DNA from: Aquimarina sp. AU58
GTDB taxonomy: Bacteria; Bacteroidota; Bacteroidia; Flavobacteriales; Flavobacteriaceae
DNA: 64,000 bases
Direction of reading: 5' to 3'
Assembly: GCF_900312745.1 (NCBI RefSeq)
Contig: NZ_OMPD01000014.1
Coordinates: 2,604,001 to 2,668,000 of the forward strand
The notes beneath the pieces are model-generated. The model was not told the DNA's origin and made no database searches. It saw only the letters and a list, made by a program, of their open reading frames with translations. Of the stretch, positions 51,996 to 60,794 are shown piece by piece. Made by a program: the position numbers and the translations under genes. Every line of letters begins with the position of its first letter. Within the stretch, counting starts at the first letter, position 1.

Positions 51996-53141
51996 ATGCA
52001 AAAAATAATTAGGGTTACTACTGTACCTATATCATTAGGGAAATTATTACAGGGGCAATTAAAATTTATGTCTCAATATTATGATATCATTGGGGTATCG
52101 GGAGAAGGAGAAGGGCAGTTAGATGTAGTGTCACAGAACGAAGAAGTACGTGTAATCCCGGTAGAGATGACCCGTAAGATTACTCCGATCAAAGATTTAA
52201 AAGCAGTCTACAACTTATATAAAGTTTTTAGAAAAGAAAAACCGCAAATAGTACATAGTCATACCCCTAAGGCAGGAACATTGTCTATGTTGGCTGCAAA
52301 ACTGGCAGGCGTGCCTCATCGTTTACATACGATTGCCGGATTACCACTACTTGAAGCTACAGGAGCAAAGAGAGTACTATTGGATACAGTAGAAAAAGCA
52401 ACCTATGCCTGTGCTACCAGGATTTACCCAAACTCATCCGGGCTTAATGATATTATTATAGCGAATAAATACACGTCACCAAAAAAATTAAAAGTTATTG
52501 CCAATGGGAGTTCTAACGGAATAGATACTTCGTTCTTTGACCCGGGACTTTATACTGAAGAAGAAAATCTGAAATTATCTGATAGTCTTGGTATTAAATC
52601 TACAGATACTGTAATTATATATGTTGGCAGACTAGTAAAAGATAAAGGTATACATGAGCTTATTGATGCGTTTAAGAAATTGAATACAGCATCTGCTACT
52701 GCAAAATTACTATTAGTAGGTACCTATGAAAAGGATTTGGATCCATTATCCCCAGATGCAGAAGAAGAAATCAATACCAATCCAAATATTATTACTGTAG
52801 GCTGGCAGAATGATGTACGGCCTTATTTTGCAATTTCAGATGTATTGGCATTTCCTAGCTATCGCGAAGGGTTTCCTAATGTAGTGATGCAAGCAGCATC
52901 TATGGGATTAGCTAGTGTTGTTACTGATATTAATGGGTGTAATGAGATTATAACAGAGGGTATAAATGGCAAAATCATCCCGGTAAAAGATGCAGAACTG
53001 TTATTTCAGAATTTAAAAATATTGGTAGAGGATAAGGCGCAACGAGATACCTTGGCCGGTAATGCACGAAAATCGATCACTAGTCGGTATGAACGAAAAG
53101 TAGTTTGGGAAGCGCTGTTAAAAGAGTATCGCGCGTTGTAG
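51996..53141 (+). CDS. Glycosyltransferase family 4, PglA/CapM-like
   Basis: 381 residues, GT-B. The N-domain has HSHTPKAGTLSMLAAKLAG and the donor domain IYVGRLVKDKGIHELIDAF, SYREGFPNVVMQAASMGLA (the E...E pair is relaxed, with Gln in place of the second Glu) and NGCNEII. The pattern HTPKAG and GLPLLEATGAKR is typical of enzymes that add the second sugar to the bacillosamine-type lipid-linked sugar made by PglC, and two PglC-like genes follow. Its own promoter and terminator make it a separate unit. Confidence 0.88.
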   Translation: MQKIIRVTTVPISLGKLLQGQLKFMSQYYDIIGVSGEGEGQLDVVSQNEEVRVIPVEMTRKITPIKDLKAVYNLYKVFRKEKPQIVHSHTPKAGTLSMLAAKLAGVPHRLHTIAGLPLLEATGAKRVLLDTVEKATYACATRIYPNSSGLNDIIIANKYTSPKKLKVIANGSSNGIDTSFFDPGLYTEEENLKLSDSLGIKSTDTVIIYVGRLVKDKGIHELIDAFKKLNTASATAKLLLVGTYEKDLDPLSPDAEEEINTNPNIITVGWQNDVRPYFAISDVLAFPSYREGFPNVVMQAASMGLASVVTDINGCNEIITEGINGKIIPVKDAELLFQNLKILVEDKAQRDTLAGNARKSITSRYERKVVWEALLKEYRAL

Positions 53142-53149
53142 TTATGGCA

Positions 53150-53188
53150 ACAGATACACTTTTTTAATGTGTGTTTGTATCTGTTTTT
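53150..53188 (+). terminator. Terminator of the PglA-like glycosyltransferase gene
   Basis: ACAGATACA (from 53150) pairs with TGTATCTGT (53176-53184), followed by TTTTT. It starts nine bases after the stop. Confidence 0.75.
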
Positions 53189-53532
53189 GCACATAATTTT
53201 TAATAACAATTCCTTGTTAAAAAAAGTTAATTTAATGAGGTGAAAACCGAAATATTGATTGTATATTTACTCTCGATTTTTAGATATAGAATCATAGACA
53301 AATTATTAACTTCATTCCCTGGTAGTATAAATAATATTTGTCTGTTTATTCCCCCAATTTTTAGTGTTATATGATAGTCCTGGTTAAATCTTAGGATCAT
53401 ATCATTTGGTTGTTAATATTAATGATTGTAAAGGAGATAATAATTCTTTTATTTCACTTTTTAACAAATGGTTTATACATTTGTTGGATTAAATAATAGA
53501 GTCCCTTTTATGGCCGTCTAAACTTTAAAAAG
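53189..53532. other. Intergenic region upstream of the initiating sugar transferase
   Basis: About 340 bases with no gene. TACATTTG (53476-53483) matches the -7 box and is half of a small inverted repeat CAAATG-N7-CATTTG (53465-53483). The start codon follows 50 bases later. No -33 TTG at the normal distance. Confidence 0.4.
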
Positions 53533-54138
53533 GTGTATAAGTTTTTTATAAAAAGAAGTCTTGATTTTAGTGTATCACTACTATTACTGATCTTTATTTC
53601 ACCTGTATTTATACTATTGATTCTTTTTCTGGCTATTGCAAATCAGGGTAAACCTTTTTTTGTTCAAAGAAGACCAGGTAAAAATGAAAAGATTTTTAGC
53701 ATTATAAAGTTTAAGACAATGAACGATAGAAAAGATGCACAAGGAAATCTATTACCAGATAAGGATAGAATAACCAAAGTAGGAGCATTTGTCAGAAAAA
53801 CTTCTTTAGACGAAATTCCACAATTGATTAATGTATTAATAGGAGAAATGTCCTTGATAGGGCCTCGTCCTTTGATAATAGAATATTTACCTGTGTATAA
53901 TGATGTTCAAAAAAAGAGACATGATGTAAGGCCAGGTATTACCGGATGGGCTCAGGTTAATGGAAGAAATTCTATTACCTGGAAAAAAAAGTTCGAATAT
54001 GATGTATGGTACGTAGAAAACTATAGTTTTTTGTTAGATCTAAAAATAATCGGATTAACATTAAAAAAGGTAATACAAAAAGAAGATGTGAATCTATCAA
54101 ATGACTTGACATCAGAATATTTTGACGGTACAAACTAG
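53533..54138 (+). CDS. PglC-type initiating sugar phosphotransferase (copy 1)
   Basis: 201-residue monotopic phosphoglycosyl transferase, which moves a phospho-sugar from a UDP-sugar to undecaprenyl phosphate to start the repeat unit. Seen: one N-terminal re-entrant membrane segment (SLLLLIFISPVFILLILFL), FVQRRPGKNEKIF, the catalytic D93-E94 in TSLDEIPQL, GPRPL, and the signature RPGITGWAQVNGRN. It starts with GTG, aligned with the ATG of its paralogue at 57834. Small size fits the PglC group. Confidence 0.92.
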   Translation: MYKFFIKRSLDFSVSLLLLIFISPVFILLILFLAIANQGKPFFVQRRPGKNEKIFSIIKFKTMNDRKDAQGNLLPDKDRITKVGAFVRKTSLDEIPQLINVLIGEMSLIGPRPLIIEYLPVYNDVQKKRHDVRPGITGWAQVNGRNSITWKKKFEYDVWYVENYSFLLDLKIIGLTLKKVIQKEDVNLSNDLTSEYFDGTN

Positions 54139-54160
54139 TTATATTTCTTAGGAAGAATAG

Positions 54161-55258
54161 ATGAGTAAAAATTTAAACATAGTAGCCTTAACCAAAAAAA
54201 TGCTTAGAGAAGGTATAGAAAAAAATACCTATTGGAAAGGAAACCTTACCCCATTACCAAAAAGTAAAGCATTATGGTTAGTTTCGAATTCGAGAATAGA
54301 AGAGGAGGACTATTGTGGAGTTATTGGTTATGAAGACGAAAAAATGATCTCTTTTGTTTTTATGTTTCCCGATCTGCTTAATAATGGAAACAGAGAACCA
54401 TCAAAAGTATATTGGATGATCTCCTGGTGGGTGCATAAAGATTATAAAGATACAGTTCTGGGAACCTATATTTATAATGAAGCTGTGAATCTAACAGGGA
54501 AACAAATTCTCATAAAATCGTATGCAGAAAATGTAACTACATTTTACGAAAAACAACCTTTTACCGTAATCGCATCAAGATTAAGACATACCATCTTCTT
54601 TAGTCTCGATGCATCGATGCTTATAGGAAGGTTTCGGTTTTTAAAATCAATTAAGTTTGTTCTGGATAGAATTGATAATACGGTAGCATCAAGTATTAGG
54701 TTACTAAATAGACCTAAAGCTAGAAAAAGAACAGAAACTCTTTCTTATGATTATATCAACCAGATGGATGATGAAACCTGGGAATTTATAGATCCGCTTT
54801 GCAAAAATGACCTGATCTATAAAACAAAAGAATATATAAACTGGCAGATTAATGGGATGCAGTATATGCAAACCCCAATAGCAACAAAACATCCATATAC
54901 ATCATTACAAACAGGAACCAGTAATAATATTTACATTCATAACCTTAAAATTATAAAAGAAAATGAAATTATTGGTTTTTTATCTTATGTGATAAATTAT
55001 AATGAGTTTAATGTTAAATACTTTTTGGTAAAAGAAGAAGAAAATTATAATTTGTGTGTAGATGCTCTTATAGAGAATTTTATCCAAAAGAGAACTAAGT
55101 TTATTTTTACAGATGATACTCAATTATCAGATTGTATAACAAAACGATATAGTACTGTTTTTACACATAAGGTGACAAAAAAGGGACTGGCTCATAATGA
55201 AACCAAACTCGATTTTGAAAACTCAAATATGTTGAATAGAGATGGACATTTTTATTAA
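54161..55258 (+). CDS. GNAT-like N-acyltransferase, probable
   Basis: 365 residues. The first half has a GNAT-like core, with VYWMISWWVHKDYKDTVLGT (an alternative to the R/Q-x-x-G-x-G/A loop) and a strand FYEKQPFTVIASR. The second half repeats a GNAT-type fold with NEIIGFLSYVINYNEFNVKYFLV. No membrane segment. It sits between a PglC-like transferase and an adenylating-enzyme/carrier pair, which suggests that it takes an acyl group from the carrier and puts it on an amino sugar (inference). No specific family is recognised. Confidence 0.6.
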   Translation: MSKNLNIVALTKKMLREGIEKNTYWKGNLTPLPKSKALWLVSNSRIEEEDYCGVIGYEDEKMISFVFMFPDLLNNGNREPSKVYWMISWWVHKDYKDTVLGTYIYNEAVNLTGKQILIKSYAENVTTFYEKQPFTVIASRLRHTIFFSLDASMLIGRFRFLKSIKFVLDRIDNTVASSIRLLNRPKARKRTETLSYDYINQMDDETWEFIDPLCKNDLIYKTKEYINWQINGMQYMQTPIATKHPYTSLQTGTSNNIYIHNLKIIKENEIIGFLSYVINYNEFNVKYFLVKEEENYNLCVDALIENFIQKRTKFIFTDDTQLSDCITKRYSTVFTHKVTKKGLAHNETKLDFENSNMLNRDGHFY

Positions 55259-55275
55259 ATCCAAAATTTAAACGT

Positions 55276-56772
55276 GTGAAATTTGTAAAAAAACTACAAG
55301 ATTCGATAGAAAGCCATTCTGATTGTAATGCTTTATGTATAAACAATACATTTTATACATATCATGATTTCGCTATTGAAATATCTAAAATAAGAGATGC
55401 TATAGCAAATACTGTAGAAGATTCTGAAAAACTAATTGGTTTAGTAACCAATGATGATCTTCAGACCTATGCAAGTATCCTTGCACTTTGGCTCGAAGGG
55501 AAAGCATACGTTCCTGTAAATCCATCAACACCAATTGAGCGTAATCATAAAGTTTTTGAATTAACAGAAACACGATATGTTATTGATTCTTCTGAAACTT
55601 CAATTTATCAAGATTATAACGTTATTGCTTCAGGAGCATTAGATACTACAGATATTAATCTGAAGCCTAAACATGTTTCTGGTGATCAATTAGCATATAT
55701 ATTATTTACCTCGGGTACTACAGGGCTTCCTAAAGGAGTTCCTATTACTTTTGATAATGTTAATGCACTGGTAAATGCGATTGATGTTGAACCAGAATTT
55801 AATCTGGTTCCTTCAGATCGATGTTTACAAATGTTCGAACTTACTTTTGATTTTTCTGTAGTCACCTACTTATTTCCTTTCTTATCAGGTTCTTGTATTT
55901 ATACGATACCAAAAGGGGCAATCAAGTACTTTTATATTTTTAAACTTATTAAAGAACAAAAACTTACAGTTCTTACTATGGTGCCTTCGATCATAAATTA
56001 TCTAAGGCCATATTTCCCAGAAATTAACGCTCCCGATGTGCGGTATTGTAGTTTTGGAGGAGGAGCATTACATAGTGATATTGCCAAAGAATGGAGTGAA
56101 TGCCTTCCTAATTGTAAAATATTTAATTATTATGGTCCTACAGAGTTTACTGTTTATAGTGGCTTTTATCCATATCATAAAGAAACTCATCAAAAAGCCC
56201 ATAATGGAATAATAGCCATAGGAACACCACAAGAAGATACATTGTATCTTGTGGTGAATGAAGATAATGAAGAAGTGCCAGTAAATGTAACAGGAGAACT
56301 GTCCCTTGGAGGCCCACAGATAACTCCTGGATATTGGAAAAATGAAGAGCGAAATGCGCAAAGTTTTTTTGTGAAAGAAGAAAATGGAAAAAAACAACGT
56401 TACTATAAAACCGGAGATCTTTGTTTTAAAGATGAAGAAGGGGATTTTTTATATGTAGGTAGAGCAGATTTTCAGGTAAAAATTAGAGGATATCGGGTAG
56501 AACTGGCAGAAGTAGAATTTCATGCCAAAGCAAAATCAGAGAGAAAAGTGAATATGGTTGCTTTAGATATTACCAATGCATTAGGTAATGCAGAGTTAGG
56601 CTTAGCTATAGAATCCGAAGAATTTGATACTGAAGAGATATTCAATTATATGAAAGCTAAAATGCCGGATTATATGATTCCGGGACATATACGATTTATA
56701 AAAGAGTTTCCGCACAGTATCAACGGAAAAATTGACAGAAAAGAATTAAGAACATATTTTGACATAAATTAA
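55276..56772 (+). CDS. DltA-like amino acid adenylating enzyme (module 2)
   Basis: 498 residues, closely related to the enzyme at 36482: FTSGTTGLPKG (144-154), Asp192 in FELTFDFSV at the amino-group-binding position, YGPTE, YKTGDLC and catalytic Lys485 in NGKIDRKEL. It starts with GTG, aligned with the paralogue's ATG. Residues around the substrate pocket differ (FSVVTYLFPFLSGSC versus LSVVSYLAPILKGAC), so the two may activate different substrates. It is 10 bases from its carrier but has no MBOAT next to it. Confidence 0.88.
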   Translation: MKFVKKLQDSIESHSDCNALCINNTFYTYHDFAIEISKIRDAIANTVEDSEKLIGLVTNDDLQTYASILALWLEGKAYVPVNPSTPIERNHKVFELTETRYVIDSSETSIYQDYNVIASGALDTTDINLKPKHVSGDQLAYILFTSGTTGLPKGVPITFDNVNALVNAIDVEPEFNLVPSDRCLQMFELTFDFSVVTYLFPFLSGSCIYTIPKGAIKYFYIFKLIKEQKLTVLTMVPSIINYLRPYFPEINAPDVRYCSFGGGALHSDIAKEWSECLPNCKIFNYYGPTEFTVYSGFYPYHKETHQKAHNGIIAIGTPQEDTLYLVVNEDNEEVPVNVTGELSLGGPQITPGYWKNEERNAQSFFVKEENGKKQRYYKTGDLCFKDEEGDFLYVGRADFQVKIRGYRVELAEVEFHAKAKSERKVNMVALDITNALGNAELGLAIESEEFDTEEIFNYMKAKMPDYMIPGHIRFIKEFPHSINGKIDRKELRTYFDIN

Positions 56773-56782
56773 ATAATCAATA

Positions 56783-57022
56783 ATGAGTAAAGAAGAGATT
56801 TTATCAAAAGTAAAAGAAGCTTTTGTATCTGTATTAGAGCATGATAATTTTCAGCTTGCTGATGAAACCACAGCAGATGATGTTGATGGGTGGGAATCTG
56901 TAACGCATATGATGATTATTTCTGAAGTCGAAAAATCTTTTGGTATTAAATTTAAACTAATGGATTTAATGAATATGAATAATGTTGGGGATTTAATAAG
57001 AACCATAGAATCAGAATTATAA
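56783..57022 (+). CDS. Acyl carrier protein (module 2)
   Basis: 79 residues, aligned without gaps with the carrier at 37991. Ser39 in GWESVTH is the phosphopantetheine site; the classical DSL is ESV here but the Ser is kept. EVEKSFGIKFKLMDLM is the recognition helix. It is probably charged by the adenylating enzyme encoded upstream. Confidence 0.88.
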   Translation: MSKEEILSKVKEAFVSVLEHDNFQLADETTADDVDGWESVTHMMIISEVEKSFGIKFKLMDLMNMNNVGDLIRTIESEL

Positions 57023-57032
57023 GTATATAAAG

Positions 57033-57040
57033 TACATTTG
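57033..57040 (+). promoter_or_regulatory. Possible internal -7 element
   Basis: TACATTTG lies in the 56-base gap between the carrier and the PglD-like gene. It matches TAnnTTTG but no -33 TTG was found. It could give extra transcription of the downstream genes. Confidence 0.25.
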
Positions 57041-57078
57041 TAGGTATACCAAGAAATAATTTGTAAAAAAAAACGTGG

Positions 57079-57747
57079 ATGGATAAAGTTTTGATAATTG
57101 GTGCTTCGGGTCACGCTAAGGTGATTATAGAAACTATTGAGTTGAATGCAAATTATCAAATTCATGGTCTTATAGATACGTTTAAACCAAAAGGTGAAAA
57201 GCTACTTGATTATGAAGTCCTTGGTGCAGAAGATTATATTAAAGATCTTGTAGAAAAAGGGATTAATAAAGGAATTATAGCAATAGGAGATAACTGGACT
57301 AGGTTTTTAATGCAAGAGAGAATAAAAAAAATATCTCCGGATTTTGAGTTTATTACAGTAATTCATCCGTCTGCAATAATTAGCCCAAGTGTTGTGATAG
57401 GCAAGGGAAGTATAATATTAGCTTCGGTTACTATTAATGCGCATGCAAGGATTGGAGATTTTTGTATCATGAATACCGATGCTAATTTTGATCATGATAG
57501 CGATATACAGGACTTTTCTAGTTTAGCACCAGGAGTTACTGTTGGAGGAAATGTTAGTATAGGTACATGTACTGCAATATCACTGGGCGCAAATATCATT
57601 CAAGGTATAACTGTTGGGAAACATAGTATTATTGGAGCAGGGGCTTTACTTCTAAACGATGTAGGTGATTTTAAACTGGTATATGGTGTCCCTGGAAAAG
57701 AAATAAGAACTGTTGTAAAAGGAGAAAACTATTTGTCTAAGTCCTAA
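57079..57747 (+). CDS. PglD/NeuD-like sugar O- or N-acetyltransferase
   Basis: 222 residues. The N-terminal Rossmann-like domain MDKVLIIGASGHAKVI (1-16) is followed by a left-handed beta helix. NFDHDSDI contains His139 at the position of the catalytic base of PglD, and the chain closes IIGAGALLLNDV and VYGVPGK. PglD acetylates the 4-amino group of UDP-4-amino-4,6-dideoxy-GlcNAc on the way to bacillosamine. The aminotransferase (PglE) and dehydratase (PglF) are not seen in this window and may lie outside it. Confidence 0.9.
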   Translation: MDKVLIIGASGHAKVIIETIELNANYQIHGLIDTFKPKGEKLLDYEVLGAEDYIKDLVEKGINKGIIAIGDNWTRFLMQERIKKISPDFEFITVIHPSAIISPSVVIGKGSIILASVTINAHARIGDFCIMNTDANFDHDSDIQDFSSLAPGVTVGGNVSIGTCTAISLGANIIQGITVGKHSIIGAGALLLNDVGDFKLVYGVPGKEIRTVVKGENYLSKS

Positions 57748-57833
57748 GAATAGAGACTATAATTTTAGAAATAATGGTAAGCTTACGGATATAAAGCGTT
57801 GTTAATTAAATTTATAAAAGCGATAAAAAATAT

Positions 57834-58439
57834 ATGTACAACCCATATGTAAAACGATTATTAGATTTTGTGCTTTCCTTCTTAGGTTTAGTAATGTTAT
57901 CTCCCATTATACTAGTGCTGGTTCTAATATTAATTGTGGTTAATAGCGGTAAGCCATTTTTTTTGCAGTTGAGACCGGGAAAAAATGGTCGACTTTTTAA
58001 AATCATTAAATTTAAAACAATGTCTGATTTAAGATTAGTAGATAAAGATGATGTACACAATGTTTCTCGTATAACCAAAGCAGGAGCATTTATTAGAAAG
58101 TACTCGTTAGATGAGATTTTGCAGCTTATTAATGTTTTAAAAGGAGATATGAGTTTAATGGGGCCAAGACCTCTTTTGGTCGAATATTTACCTTTGTATA
58201 ATGAAACGCAAAAGAAAAGACATGATGTAAGACCAGGTATAACAGGATGGGCGCAGGTAAAAGGTAGAAATACAATATCCTGGAGTCAGAAATTTGAATA
58301 TGATGTATGGTACGTAGAAAACCTAAGTTTTATGTTAGATATAAAAATTTTATTTTTAACCATAAAGAAAGTAATTAAGAAAGAAGGTGTAAACATCGAT
58401 CAAAATACCATTATGCCTGCTTGGAAAGGAAATAACTAA
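57834..58439 (+). CDS. PglC-type initiating sugar phosphotransferase (copy 2)
   Basis: 201 residues, the same length and register as the gene at 53533: the membrane segment 12-36, LQLRPGKNGRLF, D93-E94 in YSLDEILQL, GPRPL, RPGITGWAQVKGRN, and EYDVWYVEN near the end. The two proteins share most of their C-terminal half. Two initiating enzymes in one locus suggest two different first sugars or a duplication kept for dosage. It is flanked by two PglD-type genes. Confidence 0.92.
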   Translation: MYNPYVKRLLDFVLSFLGLVMLSPIILVLVLILIVVNSGKPFFLQLRPGKNGRLFKIIKFKTMSDLRLVDKDDVHNVSRITKAGAFIRKYSLDEILQLINVLKGDMSLMGPRPLLVEYLPLYNETQKKRHDVRPGITGWAQVKGRNTISWSQKFEYDVWYVENLSFMLDIKILFLTIKKVIKKEGVNIDQNTIMPAWKGNN

Positions 58440-58512
58440 TAAAAAAACTTTTATAAAAGTTCTTATAGAACACTATAATTCACACAACCAACAAATCAAC
58501 TTAAATTTAGTA

Positions 58513-60756
58513 ATGAGTAAAATGAAAATAACTGACGACCCTAAAAAAATAAGGATTTATGGAGCTGGCGGGCATTCTCAAGTCATACGAGAAGTACTAG
58601 AAGAGAACGGTTATGAAGTAACCGAAACTTTTGATGATAAACCATCTGGACGTCATTATGCGTCTAAGAATGTAACTTCTGGGGCAAGAAAAAATCTAAA
58701 AGAATTTCCACATAAAGGATATCCTGTAATTGTAGCTGTAGGTATAAATGCAGAAAGAGCAGAAATAGCTGGTTTTCTAAAAAGTGATTTTGAAAAGGCA
58801 ATACATCATTCGGCGATTATAGCCCCAACAGCAAAAATAGGAGAAGGTACCGTTGTTTTTGCGGGAGCGATAATTCAACCCAATACGGTTATTGGAGAGC
58901 ATGTAATTATAAATACAGCAGCAAGCATAGACCATGATAATATTATAGGAAATTTTGCACACATCTCACCAAAAGCTGCTTTATGTGGTCATGTTGAGGT
59001 TGGAGAAGGTTCACATGTTGGAGTTGGTGCTGTTGTAATACCAAAAGTTAAAATAGGAAAATGGTGTACCATTGGCGCAGGAACCGTAGTTTTAAAAGAC
59101 GTTCCTGATTATTCTACAGTTGTTGGTAATCCCGGTAAAATCATAAAAACAAAACTCTCAAACTTGAAGCTTAATAACAAACCAAAATCATCAGATATCA
59201 CTTTTATTGGTTCAGGAATTTCATCATCCTTTACGATTTTACATTTTTTAGATCTTATAGAAAGCCATAAAACAAAAAGAAAGATCAATATCAATATAAT
59301 TGATAAATATAGAGAATTTCACTCTGGGATACCATACGGTTCAAGATCTGGTTTTTCGGTACATCTTATAACGTCTTTAAAAAACTTTTTGCCAGAACCA
59401 GAATTGGGAAAATTTATTAAATGGCTTAATAATAATAAGAATTGGTTATTAGACGAATTAAAAAAAGACGGAGGTACATTATCCTCTGAATGGATTACCA
59501 AACATGAGGATAAAATTAAAAATAATGAGTGGGAAGATCTTTTTATCCCTCGCCGCTTTTTTGGATGGTATATCAATGAAAAAGTAAAAAACAGATTAGA
59601 AGAATTTAAAATCAAAGGTGCTATTGATGTTAATTACATCAATGCAGAAGTGATTGATATAGAAAAATCAGAAAATACATATGAATTGTCTCTAGATAAC
59701 CAAGACACTGTTTATTCTGAAAAAGTAATCTTATCTGTTGGTTCTCTACCTGTTAATCACCTTTGGAAAAATGAAGATATAATAGAAGAGGATAATTTAC
59801 TTTTTGTAAATGATCCTTACAGTTCTGAGTTAAAGACAACTTTAGAGAAAATCGATAGCTTTCTTGAAAAACAATCAGAAAAGAAAACTAATGTGCTTAT
59901 AGTAGGAGCCAATGCAAGTGGATTAGAGTTGCTTTATAAATTAAATGATGTCGAAAAAATAAAGTCTAGAATTAATAAATTCATTATTCTTTCTACTCAA
60001 GGATTATTGCCAGATGCTGTTATCGATGAAAAACGAAAAAAAGAATACACGCCTTTTAACTTACAGGCATTAACCAAAGAAAAAAATATAACTGCAGAAA
60101 TTATAGCAGAAGCAACATTTAAAGATTTGGATTATGCCGATCAGATTCATCTGGGAGCAGCGTCTACAGTAGATATTATATCAAAAGCTTTTGGCACTTT
60201 ATTAAATAAGTTAGACCCAGAAGAACTAAAAAAGTTTGCTTGCCATTATGGTAATGAAATAGGAAGAAGACAACGATGTGCCGGTTTTCATTATTCTAAA
60301 ACCGTTGATGAATTGAAGGAGGAGAATCGTTTTGATCATATAGCAGGACGATTTAGAGATATTAATAATGAAACTACAGGAGAATATTCTTTAGAATATT
60401 TAGATACAAAATCTGGGAAAAATAAGACCCATGAAGATTCTGTAGGTATAGTGATTAATTGTGTAGGTAGTACAAATCTAACCAAACAAAATATCCCAGA
60501 ATTATTAAAGAAATTAATAGAGAAAGGATATTGCAAACCTAACGATTCTAAGATAGGATTCGAAGTTAATGAGCAATTAGAAGCTTCTGATAATTTACAT
60601 ATTGTCGGTCCACTACTAGCAGGAAACGTATTTGATGGGAAAGCTGTGTGGCATGTAGAACATTGTGGTAGAATTATATGGCTATCACAAGTGTTATCTG
60701 AAAAAATGAATGATTACTTTTTAAAAAAAACTGAATTAAAAGAAAAACCTATATAG
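58513..60756 (+). CDS. PglD-type acetyltransferase fused to an FAD/NAD(P)-binding protein
   Basis: 747-residue fusion. Residues 1-215 are a complete PglD/NeuD-like protein: RIYGAGGHSQVIREV (14-28), a beta helix, His141 in SIDHDNIIG at the catalytic position, and VVGNPGKII (203-211). From about 228 to 747 comes a flavin-binding region of the NAD_binding_9 type (YdhS-like), with FIGSGISSSFTILHF (231-245), SGIPYGSRS, and a second dinucleotide motif VLIVGANASGLELLYKL (about 458-475). The C-terminus ends DGKAVWHVEHCGRIIW. The fused oxidoreductase may oxidise or reduce the sugar that the front domain acetylates (inference). Confidence 0.88.
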   Translation: MSKMKITDDPKKIRIYGAGGHSQVIREVLEENGYEVTETFDDKPSGRHYASKNVTSGARKNLKEFPHKGYPVIVAVGINAERAEIAGFLKSDFEKAIHHSAIIAPTAKIGEGTVVFAGAIIQPNTVIGEHVIINTAASIDHDNIIGNFAHISPKAALCGHVEVGEGSHVGVGAVVIPKVKIGKWCTIGAGTVVLKDVPDYSTVVGNPGKIIKTKLSNLKLNNKPKSSDITFIGSGISSSFTILHFLDLIESHKTKRKININIIDKYREFHSGIPYGSRSGFSVHLITSLKNFLPEPELGKFIKWLNNNKNWLLDELKKDGGTLSSEWITKHEDKIKNNEWEDLFIPRRFFGWYINEKVKNRLEEFKIKGAIDVNYINAEVIDIEKSENTYELSLDNQDTVYSEKVILSVGSLPVNHLWKNEDIIEEDNLLFVNDPYSSELKTTLEKIDSFLEKQSEKKTNVLIVGANASGLELLYKLNDVEKIKSRINKFIILSTQGLLPDAVIDEKRKKEYTPFNLQALTKEKNITAEIIAEATFKDLDYADQIHLGAASTVDIISKAFGTLLNKLDPEELKKFACHYGNEIGRRQRCAGFHYSKTVDELKEENRFDHIAGRFRDINNETTGEYSLEYLDTKSGKNKTHEDSVGIVINCVGSTNLTKQNIPELLKKLIEKGYCKPNDSKIGFEVNEQLEASDNLHIVGPLLAGNVFDGKAVWHVEHCGRIIWLSQVLSEKMNDYFLKKTELKEKPI

Positions 60757-60794
60757 TACTAATAAACAACCATACCTAACTAATATTTTTACAA

